DNA of 16,694 nucleotides from an uncultured Chlorobiota bacterium (GTDB taxonomy: Bacteria > Bacteroidota > Bacteroidia > Bacteroidales > JAADGE01): the NCBI GenBank assembly GCA_947311125.1, contig CAMZKI010000196.1, positions 1-16,694 of the forward strand, read 5' to 3'. Positions 1 through 8,389 of this stretch are shown in pieces. Made by a program: the position numbers and the translations under genes. The notes below the pieces were generated by a model. It searched no databases. It was not told where the DNA came from and was given only the letters and a program-made list of their open reading frames with translations. The first letter of the stretch is position 1. Each line of letters begins with the position of its first letter.

Positions 1-15
1 CAGTACGATAATTTC

Positions 16-657
16 TTATCCTTTTCCTTTCAGCATCGGCACAAAAACAAATTTACCGTGATTTTCGGTTTTGTATTCATCTTCTGAAATTTTAATAATT
101 TTAAGCATATCTTGTGAATGCCGAGGTCCTGTCGGAATAACCATTATTCCCCCCGTTTTCAATTGTTTCAGCAGATTATCAGGAACTTCGAAAGCTCCGG
201 CGGTAACCAGTATCTTATCAAACGGAGCATAGCTCGGCAATCCCTTATAGCCGTCACCGTAGTATGAGTAAGGGTAATATCCTAAGTTATTTAAAAGTAA
301 TTTTGAAGATTTAAACAGTTCCTGCTGCCGTTCTATTGTATAAAGTTTCACTCCCAATTCAAGTAAAACCGCAGCTTGGTAGCCGGAGCCGGTTCCTACT
401 TCCAAAACTTTATCCGATTTTTTAATTTCGAGTAATGATGTTTGAAAAGCAACGGTATATGGTTGAGAAATTGTTTGCTCGGCAGCAATAGGAAAGGCAT
501 TGTCTTGATATGCCCTCTCCTCAAAACCTTTAGCCATAAAAAGATGACGAGGAACATTCATCATTGCCGACAGAACATCCTCATTGTCTATCCCCTTTTT
601 TCTTAAAGAGTCAATAAGCATTTTACGAAGACCTTTATGACGATAGGTATCCTTCAT
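16..657 (-). CDS. pcm: Protein-L-isoaspartate O-methyltransferase
   Basis: This 213-residue cytosolic enzyme would transfer a methyl group from S-adenosylmethionine to the carboxyl of abnormal L-isoaspartyl residues, starting repair of aged proteins. The family signature is clear. There is an N-terminal helical region with the PRHLF segment (about residues 36-40). The TISQPY segment (about 62-67) shapes the active site. The SAM-binding glycine motif VLEVGTGSGYQAAVL follows at about 84-98. Length matches the family (roughly 205-225 residues). The ATG at 657 is the natural start and the TAA stop lies at 16-18, so the gene is complete. It is divergent from the sugar transferase gene at 807, with 149 bp between them. 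A TACTTTCG sequence on the minus strand (679-686) is one mismatch from the Bacteroidota -7 element and may be its promoter. Identification is firm; physiological substrates cannot be inferred. Confidence 0.95.
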   Translation of the reverse strand: MKDTYRHKGLRKMLIDSLRKKGIDNEDVLSAMMNVPRHLFMAKGFEERAYQDNAFPIAAEQTISQPYTVAFQTSLLEIKKSDKVLEVGTGSGYQAAVLLELGVKLYTIERQQELFKSSKLLLNNLGYYPYSYYGDGYKGLPSYAPFDKILVTAGAFEVPDNLLKQLKTGGIMVIPTGPRHSQDMLKIIKISEDEYKTENHGKFVFVPMLKGKG

Positions 658-678
658 TCTAAAAGTGTAAATTTTGAG

Positions 679-686
679 CGAAAGTA
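679..686 (-). promoter_or_regulatory. Possible -7 promoter element for pcm
   Basis: Reading the minus strand gives TACTTTCG, one mismatch from TAnnTTTG, ending about 22 bp before the pcm start codon. No clear -33 TTG is visible at the usual spacing, so this is a weak call. The rest of the 149-bp divergent intergenic region is AT-rich. On the plus strand TACGTTTTG (755-763) resembles a -7 element with one extra T and could serve the gene at 807. A 6-bp inverted repeat AATCGG/CCGATT (768-773 and 788-793) lies in that gene's probable leader. Confidence 0.3.
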
Positions 687-806
687 AAAAGTTTCAGACT
701 TTTTAAAAATTATATCTCTAAAAATTCGTTTTTTAACAATCAAAATTTTTATTTTACGTTTTGTTTAAATCGGTATGCAGATTAATTCCGATTCAATTTT
801 CAATAA

Positions 807-2222
807 ATGAATAAAAAGAAACAGCGAATAAAATATATTCTGTCCGATTATCTGAGTGCGTCTGCTGCCTGGTTCTTGTTTTGGCTTTTTCGCAAATTTT
901 TTATTGAATCTCCGAATTACGGTTACAAAGTTGATGTCGTTTTTAATTCTAATTTCTATATCGGATTGTTTGTCCTTCCGCTTTTTTGGATATTTCTTTA
1001 CTCAATGTCCGGTTACTACAGAGTTCTTTTCAGAAAATCCAGGTTGTTGGAATTGTGGCAGACTTTCATTTCTGTATCTGCAGGTGTTGTAATAGTTTTC
1101 TTTGTATTAATTTTAGACGATTTTATTTTCTCCTATAAAAATTATTACATATCATTATTTGCATTGTTTCTTTTACAGTTTGTAATTACCTATATTCCCA
1201 GACTTATAATAACCACACATACACAAAATAAAATAAAATCAGGAAAGACAGGTTTTAACACTCTTTTGATAGGAAGCAACGGTAAAGCTTTAAATTTATA
1301 TAAAAAATTAACTTCTGACGAAGAAAAATACGGTTATAAATTTACCGGTTTTATAAATATTTATGATAAAAAAGACCCTGTTTTGAGTAAGCACTTAAAA
1401 CATCTCGGCAGTTATGATAATTTAATTGATACTATAAAAAAATACAATATCGAAGAAGTTATTATTGCTATCGAATCATCAGAACATAAAGAAATTGAAA
1501 AGATATTGTATAAACTCCAAAGAGTAAATGTTATTACAAAAGTAATTCCCTCATTGTTTGATATTTTAACAGGTAAAGTAAGGATGTCAAGCTTTTTGGG
1601 AACACCGCTCATAATAATTTCTCATACTTTAATGCCTGCATGGCAAGAAAGCCTGAAGCGTATTATGGATATTTTTGTTTCGACTGTTGCATTGATAATT
1701 TTATCTCCGGTTTTTTTGGCAACATCCGTAATTATAAAGCTTACATCAAAAGGCTGTGTATTTTTTAAACAAGAAAGAATCGGTTTACATGAAAAACCGT
1801 TCGTTATTTATAAATTTCGTTCAATGTATGTTGATGCCGAAAAAGACGGACCGCAACTGTCATCGGAAAATGATAAAAGAATTACGAAATTCGGCAGGTT
1901 TATGAGAAAAACGAGACTGGATGAAATCCCTCAATTTTTTAATGTATTAAAAGGGGATATGTCTTTGGTAGGTCCGCGTCCTGAACGCAGATATTATATT
2001 GACAAAATAGTTGAAAAAGCTCCGCATTTCCTTAATTTACTAAAAGTAAAGCCGGGAATTACCTCCTGGGGACAGGTAAAATTCGGATATGCCGAAAATA
2101 TTGAACAGATGATAGAACGCCTGAATTATGACATTTTTTACATCGAAAACATGTCCTTATATCTGGACTTTAAAATACTGATACACACTATACAGGTTAT
2201 AATTAAACGAAACGGAAAATAA
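807..2222 (+). CDS. Polyprenyl glycosylphosphotransferase (initiating sugar-phosphate transferase)
   Basis: This 471-residue inner-membrane protein belongs to the WbaP/WcaJ/CpsE-like family, which moves a sugar-1-phosphate from a nucleotide sugar to undecaprenyl phosphate as the first step of polysaccharide or glycan assembly. Four hydrophobic segments occupy about residues 9-32, 50-70, 86-105 and 112-132. A Rossmann-like CoA_binding_3-type region follows at about 150-250. The catalytic bacterial sugar transferase domain (PF02397) covers about 282-471. It starts with a membrane-associated hairpin (284-312) and contains FKQERIGL (320-327), YKFRSM (335-340), RLDEIPQFFNVLKGDMSLVG (370-389), GPRPE (389-393) and KPGITSWGQV (415-424). 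The DE pair in RLDEIPQ is the usual catalytic site in this family. The gene is intact, and the next gene begins 8 bp after its stop, so co-transcription is likely. The sugar (glucose, galactose or another) cannot be read from the sequence. Confidence 0.93.
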   Translation: MNKKKQRIKYILSDYLSASAAWFLFWLFRKFFIESPNYGYKVDVVFNSNFYIGLFVLPLFWIFLYSMSGYYRVLFRKSRLLELWQTFISVSAGVVIVFFVLILDDFIFSYKNYYISLFALFLLQFVITYIPRLIITTHTQNKIKSGKTGFNTLLIGSNGKALNLYKKLTSDEEKYGYKFTGFINIYDKKDPVLSKHLKHLGSYDNLIDTIKKYNIEEVIIAIESSEHKEIEKILYKLQRVNVITKVIPSLFDILTGKVRMSSFLGTPLIIISHTLMPAWQESLKRIMDIFVSTVALIILSPVFLATSVIIKLTSKGCVFFKQERIGLHEKPFVIYKFRSMYVDAEKDGPQLSSENDKRITKFGRFMRKTRLDEIPQFFNVLKGDMSLVGPRPERRYYIDKIVEKAPHFLNLLKVKPGITSWGQVKFGYAENIEQMIERLNYDIFYIENMSLYLDFKILIHTIQVIIKRNGK

Positions 2223-2230
2223 CAGCGGTT

Positions 2231-5200
2231 ATGAATTATTCAACATATAAAAAATACAATATCTTTATTGCCTGGGGCGTTTTTCTCATTGCATTTATCA
2301 CTTATTACCTTACCGTTGAGCCAACTGTCAGTCTTTGGGATTGCGGAGAGTTTATCGCATCTTCGTATAAGATGGAAGTGGGACATCCTCCGGGAGCTCC
2401 TTTTTTTATGCTTCTTGCCAAATTTTTTTCTCTTTTCTCTTCATCAGTGCAACACGTTGCTTTTATGATAAATCTTGTATCGGTTACAGCAAGTGCCTTC
2501 ACCATCCTTTTCCTTTTTTGGACAATCACGTATTTTGCCGAAAAAATTTTATTAAAGAAAAATGAATTTAAATCGAACAATGCTGCTGCTGTTTTGTTAA
2601 GCGGCTTTGTCGGCTCTTTAATTTATGCCTTTTCAGATACCTTTTGGTTTTCGGCTGTTGAAGCTGAGGTTTATGCAAGCTCCTCTTTATTTACGGCTGT
2701 TGTTTTCTGGGCAATACTAAAGTGGGAAACAGTATCGGAACAAAAATATTCTGACAGGTGGCTTATCCTTATCGCTTTTTTAATGGGAATTTCAATCGGA
2801 GTTCATTTATTAAACCTACTTGCAATTCCGGCAATTGTATTCGTATACTATTTCAAAAGGTACAAAACAACAAAAAAAGGAATTTTTTACGCATTTATTA
2901 TTTCTTTGCTTATCCTTACATTTATTATGTACGGTATTATTCAGGGATATGTCGTAATTGCCTCAAAATTCGAACTGTTGTTCGTAAATTCTTTCGGACT
3001 GCCTTATAACAGCGGACTTTTTGCATACATAATACTTACTTTCGGACTGCTGGTTTTCGGGATTTATTACACATACAAAAAAAGAAAAATATTTCTGAAT
3101 ACTGCCGTAACAATGATTACGGTTATTCTCATAGGATATTCATCTTTTGCAATAATCGTAATTCGATCTTATGCCAATCCGCCTATGGACGAAAACAACC
3201 CGGAAAATATTTTTGCTCTTCTGTCATATTTAAACAGGGAGCAATACGGGTCAAGACCTCTGATTTTCGGAAATTATTACAATGCAGAATTTCAGAAAGA
3301 CGAATACGGAGAAATAAAATTTAAAAAGCTTTATACATATATTCCTGTAAACGGAAAATATCAAAAAATTGAAAAAACAAACCCTGAATATCTTTATGAA
3401 TCATCCGGAAAAACTATTTTTCCGAGAATGTACAGCAGAGATAAAAATCATATTTCCGCCTATCAGTCATGGACAGGCACTGAACCCGGAGAAGACCCCG
3501 CATTTACCGATAACATCAAGTTCTTTTTCAAATACCAGTTAGGACATATGTATTTCAGATACTTTATGTGGAATTTTGCCGGACGACAAAACAACTTGCA
3601 ATCATACGGCGGTATAACAAAAGGTAACTGGATAAGCGGCATTCCTTTTTTGGATAAAATGATGACAGGAAATCAAAAAGACCTACCTGACAGGATAAAA
3701 AATGATAAGAGCAGAAACACATATTACTTGTTGCCTTTTATTTTGGGCATACTGGGTTTAATGTTTTCCTATAAAAATGATAAGAAAAATTTCTCTGTAA
3801 TTGCATTACTGTTTTTCTTTACGGGAATAGCAATTGTTATATATTTAAATCAAACTCCGTATCAACCCAGGGAAAGAGACTATGCTTATGCAGGATCTTT
3901 TTATGCCTTTGCAATATGGGCAGGATTAGGTGTTACCGGTATTTTTAAGTATTTGACGGAAAAATTAAATAAAAAATATATTATAACAGTCACAGCTCTT
4001 TTAACACTCCCCGTACCTGTTATTACGGCACAGCAAAATTGGGACGATCATGACCGTTCAAACAGGTATACCGCTCGTGATTTTGCCGTTGACTATCTTA
4101 ATTCGTGCGATAAAAATGCAATATTATTCACTTACGGCGACAATGATACTTTCCCTTTGTGGTATGCACAAGAAGTTGAAGGTATACGGACAGACATAAA
4201 AGTTGTAAATTTAAGTTTACTCGGGACTGATTGGTATATAGACCAAATGAAGAGGAAAACCTATAAAGCCGATCCCGTTCCCTTTAAAATGGTACACGAT
4301 AAATATCGCGAAGGAAAAAGAGATGCCGTTTATGTTACCGACAATCCGGACGTATTTTTAAATGAAAAGTTCGAAGCTAATAAGTTAAAATACGAAAAAT
4401 CAATAACTAAAACAAGTGAGGATTTATTTGCTGTATTATCAAAGTCCGAATATCCCGAACAAAATCCCGATGAATATAAAAAACTTAAAACCACATTCAA
4501 CACCTTGCCCGTTACAGAAATAGCCGGTATTGCGGGAAGTTTGGCAAATGAAAGGTTTGTATTAAAATATAAACTTAATAAAGAAGATGTCAGTAAATTA
4601 TATAAAAATATTGAAACATTAATAGATTCTGTTTCAAAAGAATACCTGCCGCTGCAAAATGCAATGGATTTTGTGGCTTCCGATAATCCGGAAACTCAAC
4701 TTCAATCTTCAAGAGGAGATAAAATAAATTATCTGCCCTCAAAAAAACTGTCTCTTCTTGTTTCGTGGCCCGAGGCTGCAAAAAACGGAAATTTTACCGC
4801 TAAAGAGCTAAGCAAATTTGAAAAAAACATAAAATGGACACTTAACAAATCATACATTTATAAGAATGATATGGCTGTTTTAGAAATAATCGCACGAAAT
4901 AATTGGAAAAGACCTGTTTATTTTGCAACAAGCGTTCCCTCTCAAAATTATCAAGGACTTGGAAACTATCTTCGTTTAGACGGCTTTGCCTTACGACTTG
5001 TTCCTTTTAAAACGAATACCGATGATACTAAACTAAATACCGAAGTACTGTATAATATGCTTATGAACAAGGCAAAATGGGGAAATATCGCCAAAAAAGA
5101 CGTATATATAGATAATTTTATCCTGCGAACAGTAAGAATAATGAACATAAGACAAAATTTTGCACTTCTTGCAGAAAGATTACTGAAAGAAGGCAAAAAA

Positions 5201-5533
5201 GAAAAAGCCGCACAGGTACTAGACAGGTGTATCAATATTATGCCGCATTATAATTTCCCTTACGGTTACGATATGTACAATATCGTAAAAGGATATTATG
5301 ATGCCGGCAAAAAAGAAAAAGCAAATAAAATTATTGAAACTATTTATAATAATGCAGAAGAATACCTGAAGTACTATGAGCACTTTTCAGGAAAATTTAA
5401 ATATCAAATAATACAAGATAAAACAGAACTTTTAGTAACCTTAAATAAATTTTCGGAACTTGCCGAACAATATAATCAAAAAAACTTATCAGATAAACTA
5501 TATAAAACCGTAAGCCTTTATTTAGAGCAATAG
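2231..5533 (+). CDS. DUF2723 membrane protein, GT-C-like glycosyltransferase with C-terminal TPR-like tail
   Basis: This 1100-residue polytopic protein belongs to the DUF2723 family (PF11028), common in Bacteroidota and related to eukaryotic TMEM260, reported as a protein O-mannosyltransferase. About eight hydrophobic segments lie in residues 10-310, with four more around 500-600. The first extracytoplasmic loop carries SLWDCGEF (34-41) and GHPPGAPFF (51-59); acidic residues in this loop (D37, E40) are candidate catalytic residues by analogy with GT-C enzymes. A large soluble part follows the last membrane segments, with the conserved stretches QNWDDHDRSNRYTARDF (from about residue 601) and GDNDTFPLWYAQEVEGIRTD. 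Residues from about 975 form helical TPR-like repeats (LLKEGKKEKAAQVLDRC, YYDAGKKEKANKII). It lies 8 bp after an initiating sugar-phosphate transferase, which supports a glycan role. Acceptor and donor are unknown. Family membership is firm; catalytic function is inferred. Confidence 0.88.
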   Translation: MNYSTYKKYNIFIAWGVFLIAFITYYLTVEPTVSLWDCGEFIASSYKMEVGHPPGAPFFMLLAKFFSLFSSSVQHVAFMINLVSVTASAFTILFLFWTITYFAEKILLKKNEFKSNNAAAVLLSGFVGSLIYAFSDTFWFSAVEAEVYASSSLFTAVVFWAILKWETVSEQKYSDRWLILIAFLMGISIGVHLLNLLAIPAIVFVYYFKRYKTTKKGIFYAFIISLLILTFIMYGIIQGYVVIASKFELLFVNSFGLPYNSGLFAYIILTFGLLVFGIYYTYKKRKIFLNTAVTMITVILIGYSSFAIIVIRSYANPPMDENNPENIFALLSYLNREQYGSRPLIFGNYYNAEFQKDEYGEIKFKKLYTYIPVNGKYQKIEKTNPEYLYESSGKTIFPRMYSRDKNHISAYQSWTGTEPGEDPAFTDNIKFFFKYQLGHMYFRYFMWNFAGRQNNLQSYGGITKGNWISGIPFLDKMMTGNQKDLPDRIKNDKSRNTYYLLPFILGILGLMFSYKNDKKNFSVIALLFFFTGIAIVIYLNQTPYQPRERDYAYAGSFYAFAIWAGLGVTGIFKYLTEKLNKKYIITVTALLTLPVPVITAQQNWDDHDRSNRYTARDFAVDYLNSCDKNAILFTYGDNDTFPLWYAQEVEGIRTDIKVVNLSLLGTDWYIDQMKRKTYKADPVPFKMVHDKYREGKRDAVYVTDNPDVFLNEKFEANKLKYEKSITKTSEDLFAVLSKSEYPEQNPDEYKKLKTTFNTLPVTEIAGIAGSLANERFVLKYKLNKEDVSKLYKNIETLIDSVSKEYLPLQNAMDFVASDNPETQLQSSRGDKINYLPSKKLSLLVSWPEAAKNGNFTAKELSKFEKNIKWTLNKSYIYKNDMAVLEIIARNNWKRPVYFATSVPSQNYQGLGNYLRLDGFALRLVPFKTNTDDTKLNTEVLYNMLMNKAKWGNIAKKDVYIDNFILRTVRIMNIRQNFALLAERLLKEGKKEKAAQVLDRCINIMPHYNFPYGYDMYNIVKGYYDAGKKEKANKIIETIYNNAEEYLKYYEHFSGKFKYQIIQDKTELLVTLNKFSELAEQYNQKNLSDKLYKTVSLYLEQ

Positions 5534-5583
5534 TTTAACAAAATAAAAATTTAGTTTTTCTTTTTTATAAATTATAAAACATT

Positions 5584-5591
5584 TATCTTTG
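5584..5591 (+). promoter_or_regulatory. -7 promoter element of the tRNA-Cys gene
   Basis: TATCTTTG matches the Bacteroidota -7 consensus TAnnTTTG exactly and lies 24 bp before the mature tRNA 5' end. The region upstream is T-rich with no obvious TTG at -33. The position fits transcription beginning in the GCAGTCCC stretch and 5' processing by RNase P. Confidence 0.6.
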
Positions 5592-5615
5592 CAGTCCCTT
5601 AAAAAGGAAAAAATC

Positions 5616-5687
5616 GGTCGCGTGGCCGAGTGGCTTAGGCAACGGTCTGCAAAACCGTGTACAGCGGTTCGAATCCGCTCGCGACCT
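5616..5687 (+). tRNA. tRNA-Cys (anticodon GCA)
   Basis: A complete cloverleaf can be folded by hand. The acceptor stem GGTCGCG (5616-5622) pairs with CGCGACC (5680-5686). The anticodon stem ACGGT/ACCGT encloses the loop CTGCAAA, giving anticodon GCA. The T arm is AGCGG-TTCGAAT-CCGCT. The discriminator base is T (U73), a known identity element of tRNA-Cys. The 3' CCA is not encoded (CAA follows), so maturation depends on the CCA-adding enzyme, a candidate for which lies at 12350-13750. The gene stands alone between its own promoter and terminator. Confidence 0.96.
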
Positions 5688-5688
5688 C

Positions 5689-5724
5689 AAAAAGGAGCAG
5701 ATTTTTCAATCTGTTCCTTTTTTA
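5689..5724 (+). terminator. Intrinsic terminator after tRNA-Cys
   Basis: AAAGGAGCAGATT (5691-5703) and AATCTGTTCCTTT (5708-5720) form a 13-bp stem with a single G-U pair around the loop TTTC. The stem is followed by TTTATTTT. This is a convincing Rho-independent terminator for the tRNA transcript and separates it from mutL. Confidence 0.85.
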
Positions 5725-5789
5725 TTTTCTGAAATCTGCCGTATAAATACAAGTTTTTTATTATTTTGCACTTCATTTATAACTGATTT

Positions 5790-7604
5790 ATGAGTGATAT
5801 AATTCAACTACTGCCCGATTCAGTTGCAAATCAAATTGCTGCCGGAGAGGTTATTCAAAGACCTGCTTCCGTCGTAAAAGAGCTGGCAGAAAATGCCCTT
5901 GATGCCGAAGCCGATAAGATTACGATAAACATAAAAGATGCAGGACGAACTTTGGTTCAGGTAATTGATAACGGAAAAGGTATGTCTGAAACCGATGCAA
6001 GAATGGCTTTTGAACGCCATGCAACTTCAAAAATAAAAATGGCTGAAGACCTGTTTTCTGTTAAAACAATGGGATTCAGAGGCGAAGCCCTTGCATCGAT
6101 AGCAGCAGTTGCAGACGTAGAACTAAAAACAAAAACCCATACAAGCGAGCTCGGAACTTACATTCATATTAAAGGCTCAAATTTAATAAAACAAGAAACC
6201 GTATCTTGTGAAAGCGGAAGTAATTTCAGCATCAAAAACCTGTTTTTTAATATCCCGGCAAGAAGAAAGTTTTTAAAAAAAGATACCACTGAATTTAAGC
6301 ACATAATAACCGAGTTTAAAAAAGTTTCTCTCGCTAACCCTGAAATCAGTTTCAGCTTGTATCATAACGACAATATTATTTATAAGCCGGGAAAGGAAAC
6401 CCTTATTAAACGAATAGTTAATCTTTTCGGCAAGTCATATGCTAAAAATCTGATTCTTGTCAACAGTCGAACAAGCATACTAAACATAACCGGATACATA
6501 GGCACGCCCGAAACCGCGAAAAAACGAAATGACGACCAATATTTTTTTGTAAATAAGCGATTTATGCGACACGCATATTTCTACAAAGCGGTATTATCAG
6601 CTTATGAAAGTATAATAAAACCGGATTTGCACCCTTCTTTTTTCCTGTATTTTGATATTGCTCCGGAGCATATCGACATTAATATACACCCTGCCAAAAT
6701 TCAGATAAATTTTGATGATACACAGGGAATTTTTCAACTGCTGAGAGCAAGCGTAAAACAAGCACTCGGAAAATCAAATATCGTACCCTCTATTGACTTT
6801 GATACTGACGGAGCCGTAAACATCCCTTACTTAAAACGTGATAAACCGGATATTTATGAGCCGACTATTAATACAAACAACGGATACAACCCTTTTTCCG
6901 ATGAAAAGCCGCGAACATCCTCATTTATTTTCAAAAAAAATGTAAAAAAAGAACAAATACCTGATAATTGGGATACCTTATATAAGAATTTTGATTCTGA
7001 AATAAATTTTGAAAACAATACAACAAATACAGATTTTTATAAAAATCGCACCGAATTATTTCAATTCAAAAAAAAATACATAATAACATTTTTAAAGTCG
7101 GGATTGTTGATAATAAACATAACAAGGGCTCATGAACGCATTATTTTTGAAGAATTTATAAAAAAAACAGAACACGGCAATATACACTCCCAAAAATTAA
7201 CTTATCCTGTTGAAATACAACTCAATGAAGACAATATAGACTATTTAAAAGCTGCGGAAGACATTTTAAAAGATATTGGTTTTATTTTAGAGTTTACCGA
7301 AAATGACCTTGTGATAATAAAAGGTATGCCCGATTTCTTATTTTCGGCAAACCCGAAAGAAATTTTAGAAGCAGTTTTAATTCAGGTAAGGGACGATGCA
7401 GAGCTTCTTGAAAAAAATGCGCTTGAGAATCTTGCCGAAGTAATAGCCAAAAAAAACTCAATGAGTTTTGCAAAAGTGCTTGCCGAAGAAGAATTACAAG
7501 AATTGGTAAACCGTTTGTTTCTTTGCAGCAACCCATCTTATACAAAAGACGGCAGAAAAATTATACATAAATTCTCAAACTCTGAAATAGACAGTCTTTT
7601 TTAA
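5790..7604 (+). CDS. mutL: DNA mismatch repair protein MutL
   Basis: This 604-residue protein couples mismatch recognition by MutS to downstream repair. The N-terminal GHKL ATPase is intact: ELAENALDA (31-39, ATP/Mg site), DNGKGM (60-65) and GFRGEAL (95-101). A transducer domain runs to about residue 330. A variable low-complexity linker spans about 340-420, and a C-terminal dimerisation domain follows. The endonuclease motif DQHAxxExxxxE of nuclease-type MutL appears as NITRAHERIIFE (443-454): the Asp and His are replaced while both Glu remain. The CPHGRP metal-site motif near the C-terminus reads PSYTKDGRK. The protein is therefore probably not a classical nicking MutL. The only promoter-like sequence is TTATTTTG (5761-5768), one mismatch from TAnnTTTG. 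The TAA stop overlaps the ATG of the next gene, so translational coupling is likely. Confidence 0.97.
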   Translation: MSDIIQLLPDSVANQIAAGEVIQRPASVVKELAENALDAEADKITINIKDAGRTLVQVIDNGKGMSETDARMAFERHATSKIKMAEDLFSVKTMGFRGEALASIAAVADVELKTKTHTSELGTYIHIKGSNLIKQETVSCESGSNFSIKNLFFNIPARRKFLKKDTTEFKHIITEFKKVSLANPEISFSLYHNDNIIYKPGKETLIKRIVNLFGKSYAKNLILVNSRTSILNITGYIGTPETAKKRNDDQYFFVNKRFMRHAYFYKAVLSAYESIIKPDLHPSFFLYFDIAPEHIDINIHPAKIQINFDDTQGIFQLLRASVKQALGKSNIVPSIDFDTDGAVNIPYLKRDKPDIYEPTINTNNGYNPFSDEKPRTSSFIFKKNVKKEQIPDNWDTLYKNFDSEINFENNTTNTDFYKNRTELFQFKKKYIITFLKSGLLIINITRAHERIIFEEFIKKTEHGNIHSQKLTYPVEIQLNEDNIDYLKAAEDILKDIGFILEFTENDLVIIKGMPDFLFSANPKEILEAVLIQVRDDAELLEKNALENLAEVIAKKNSMSFAKVLAEEELQELVNRLFLCSNPSYTKDGRKIIHKFSNSEIDSLF

Positions 7605-8313
7605 TGACGAAAGAAATTCTCATACCTGAAATAGGAAGCGTAAAGATTACAAAAAAACGAGGGGTTAAAAGAATGATTTTAAAAGTTAAGCCCTCCGAAA
7701 AAGTAGTTATGACCGTTCCTTATTCCGTTTCTTTCAGTTCCGCAGAAAATTTTATTAATGAAAAAAAGATTGGATTATCCGAAGCTTAAAAAAAATTGCC
7801 GAAAGAGAAAATCAAAAAACTGTTTTCACTCCCGAAACTGTTTTTTCGACAAAAAAACACAAACTCTGTTTCATAAAATCCGAAAAAAATCACATAAAAA
7901 TAAGTCCAAGTAAAATAAACGTATTCTACACTTCAAGAAATATGTTTGAAAACACCGGTTTTCAAGAATATATCCGGAAAGGAATTATTGAAGCACTGCG
8001 TAATGAAGCAAAAAACTATTTACCGGAAAGAACCGATATTCTGGCACAAAAATTCGGTTTTAAATATGAAAAAGTAAGTGTGAGAAATGCAAAAACCCGA
8101 TGGGGCAGTTGCTCCGGCAAAAATAATATAAGCCTGAATATTCACTTGATGCGACTTCCGGAATATCTTTCCGATTACGTAATTTTACACGAACTTTGCC
8201 ATACGATTGAAAAAAATCACGGTAAAAAATTTTGGACACTATTGGACAAGGTAACCGGAAATGCAAAAAGACTTGACAAAGAACTTAATAATTACAATCC
8301 GAATATTTTTTAA
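7604..8313 (+). CDS. YgjP/DUF45-type zinc metallopeptidase, frameshifted at A-AAA-AAG (pseudogene or recoded)
   Basis: Two reading frames together encode one protein of the YgjP-like M48-related metallopeptidase family (DUF45, PF01863). The first runs from the ATG at 7604, overlapping the mutL stop, to a TAA at 7787-7789. The second is the -1 frame, open from the heptamer to 8313. Joining them at 7762-7768 by a -1 shift gives 236 residues, close to family length. It also restores the expected NEKKDWI segment, where the zero frame gives NEKKIGLSEA and stops. The joined protein carries RWGSCS (166-171) and the zinc motif HELCH (196-200) with a third His at 206 in NHGKKFW. The heptamer A AAA AAG is in the correct phase to be a classic -1 slippery site. 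A sequencing or assembly loss of one A from an A8 run, or genuine gene decay, would look the same. Internal initiation at ATG 7942 would give a 123-residue fragment that still holds the zinc motif. Confidence 0.85.
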
Positions 8314-8349
8314 ATAAAAAGTCTTATATTGTATTCCGATTTTTTTGTT

Positions 8350-8357
8350 TATTTTTG
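8350..8357 (+). promoter_or_regulatory. -7 promoter element of efp
   Basis: TATTTTTG matches TAnnTTTG exactly. A TTG at 8329-8331 lies 18 bp upstream, within the usual -33/-7 spacing. The resulting leader to the efp ATG at 8390 would be about 25-30 nt. Confidence 0.6.
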
Positions 8358-8389
8358 CTCATTAATCTAATAAGTTTTTTAAAATTAAT

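Noticed and set aside
2305..2580. 91-codon minus-strand open frame within the DUF2723 gene
   Set aside because: It is a shadow of the conserved N-terminal membrane region, with no independent support.
5534..5583. Possible terminator after the DUF2723 gene
   Set aside because: The region is A- and T-rich, but the only stem is a weak A/T pairing; I could not support a terminator.
7942..8313. Independent 123-residue metallopeptidase gene starting at ATG 7942
   Set aside because: The same frame is open upstream to the slippery heptamer and encodes conserved family sequence, so the ATG is most likely an internal Met of one longer protein.
7604..8313. Insertion-sequence-type frameshift, as in IS transposases that use A-AAA-AAG
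   Set aside because: The encoded protein has YgjP-type metallopeptidase motifs, and no terminal inverted repeats or target duplications flank the gene.
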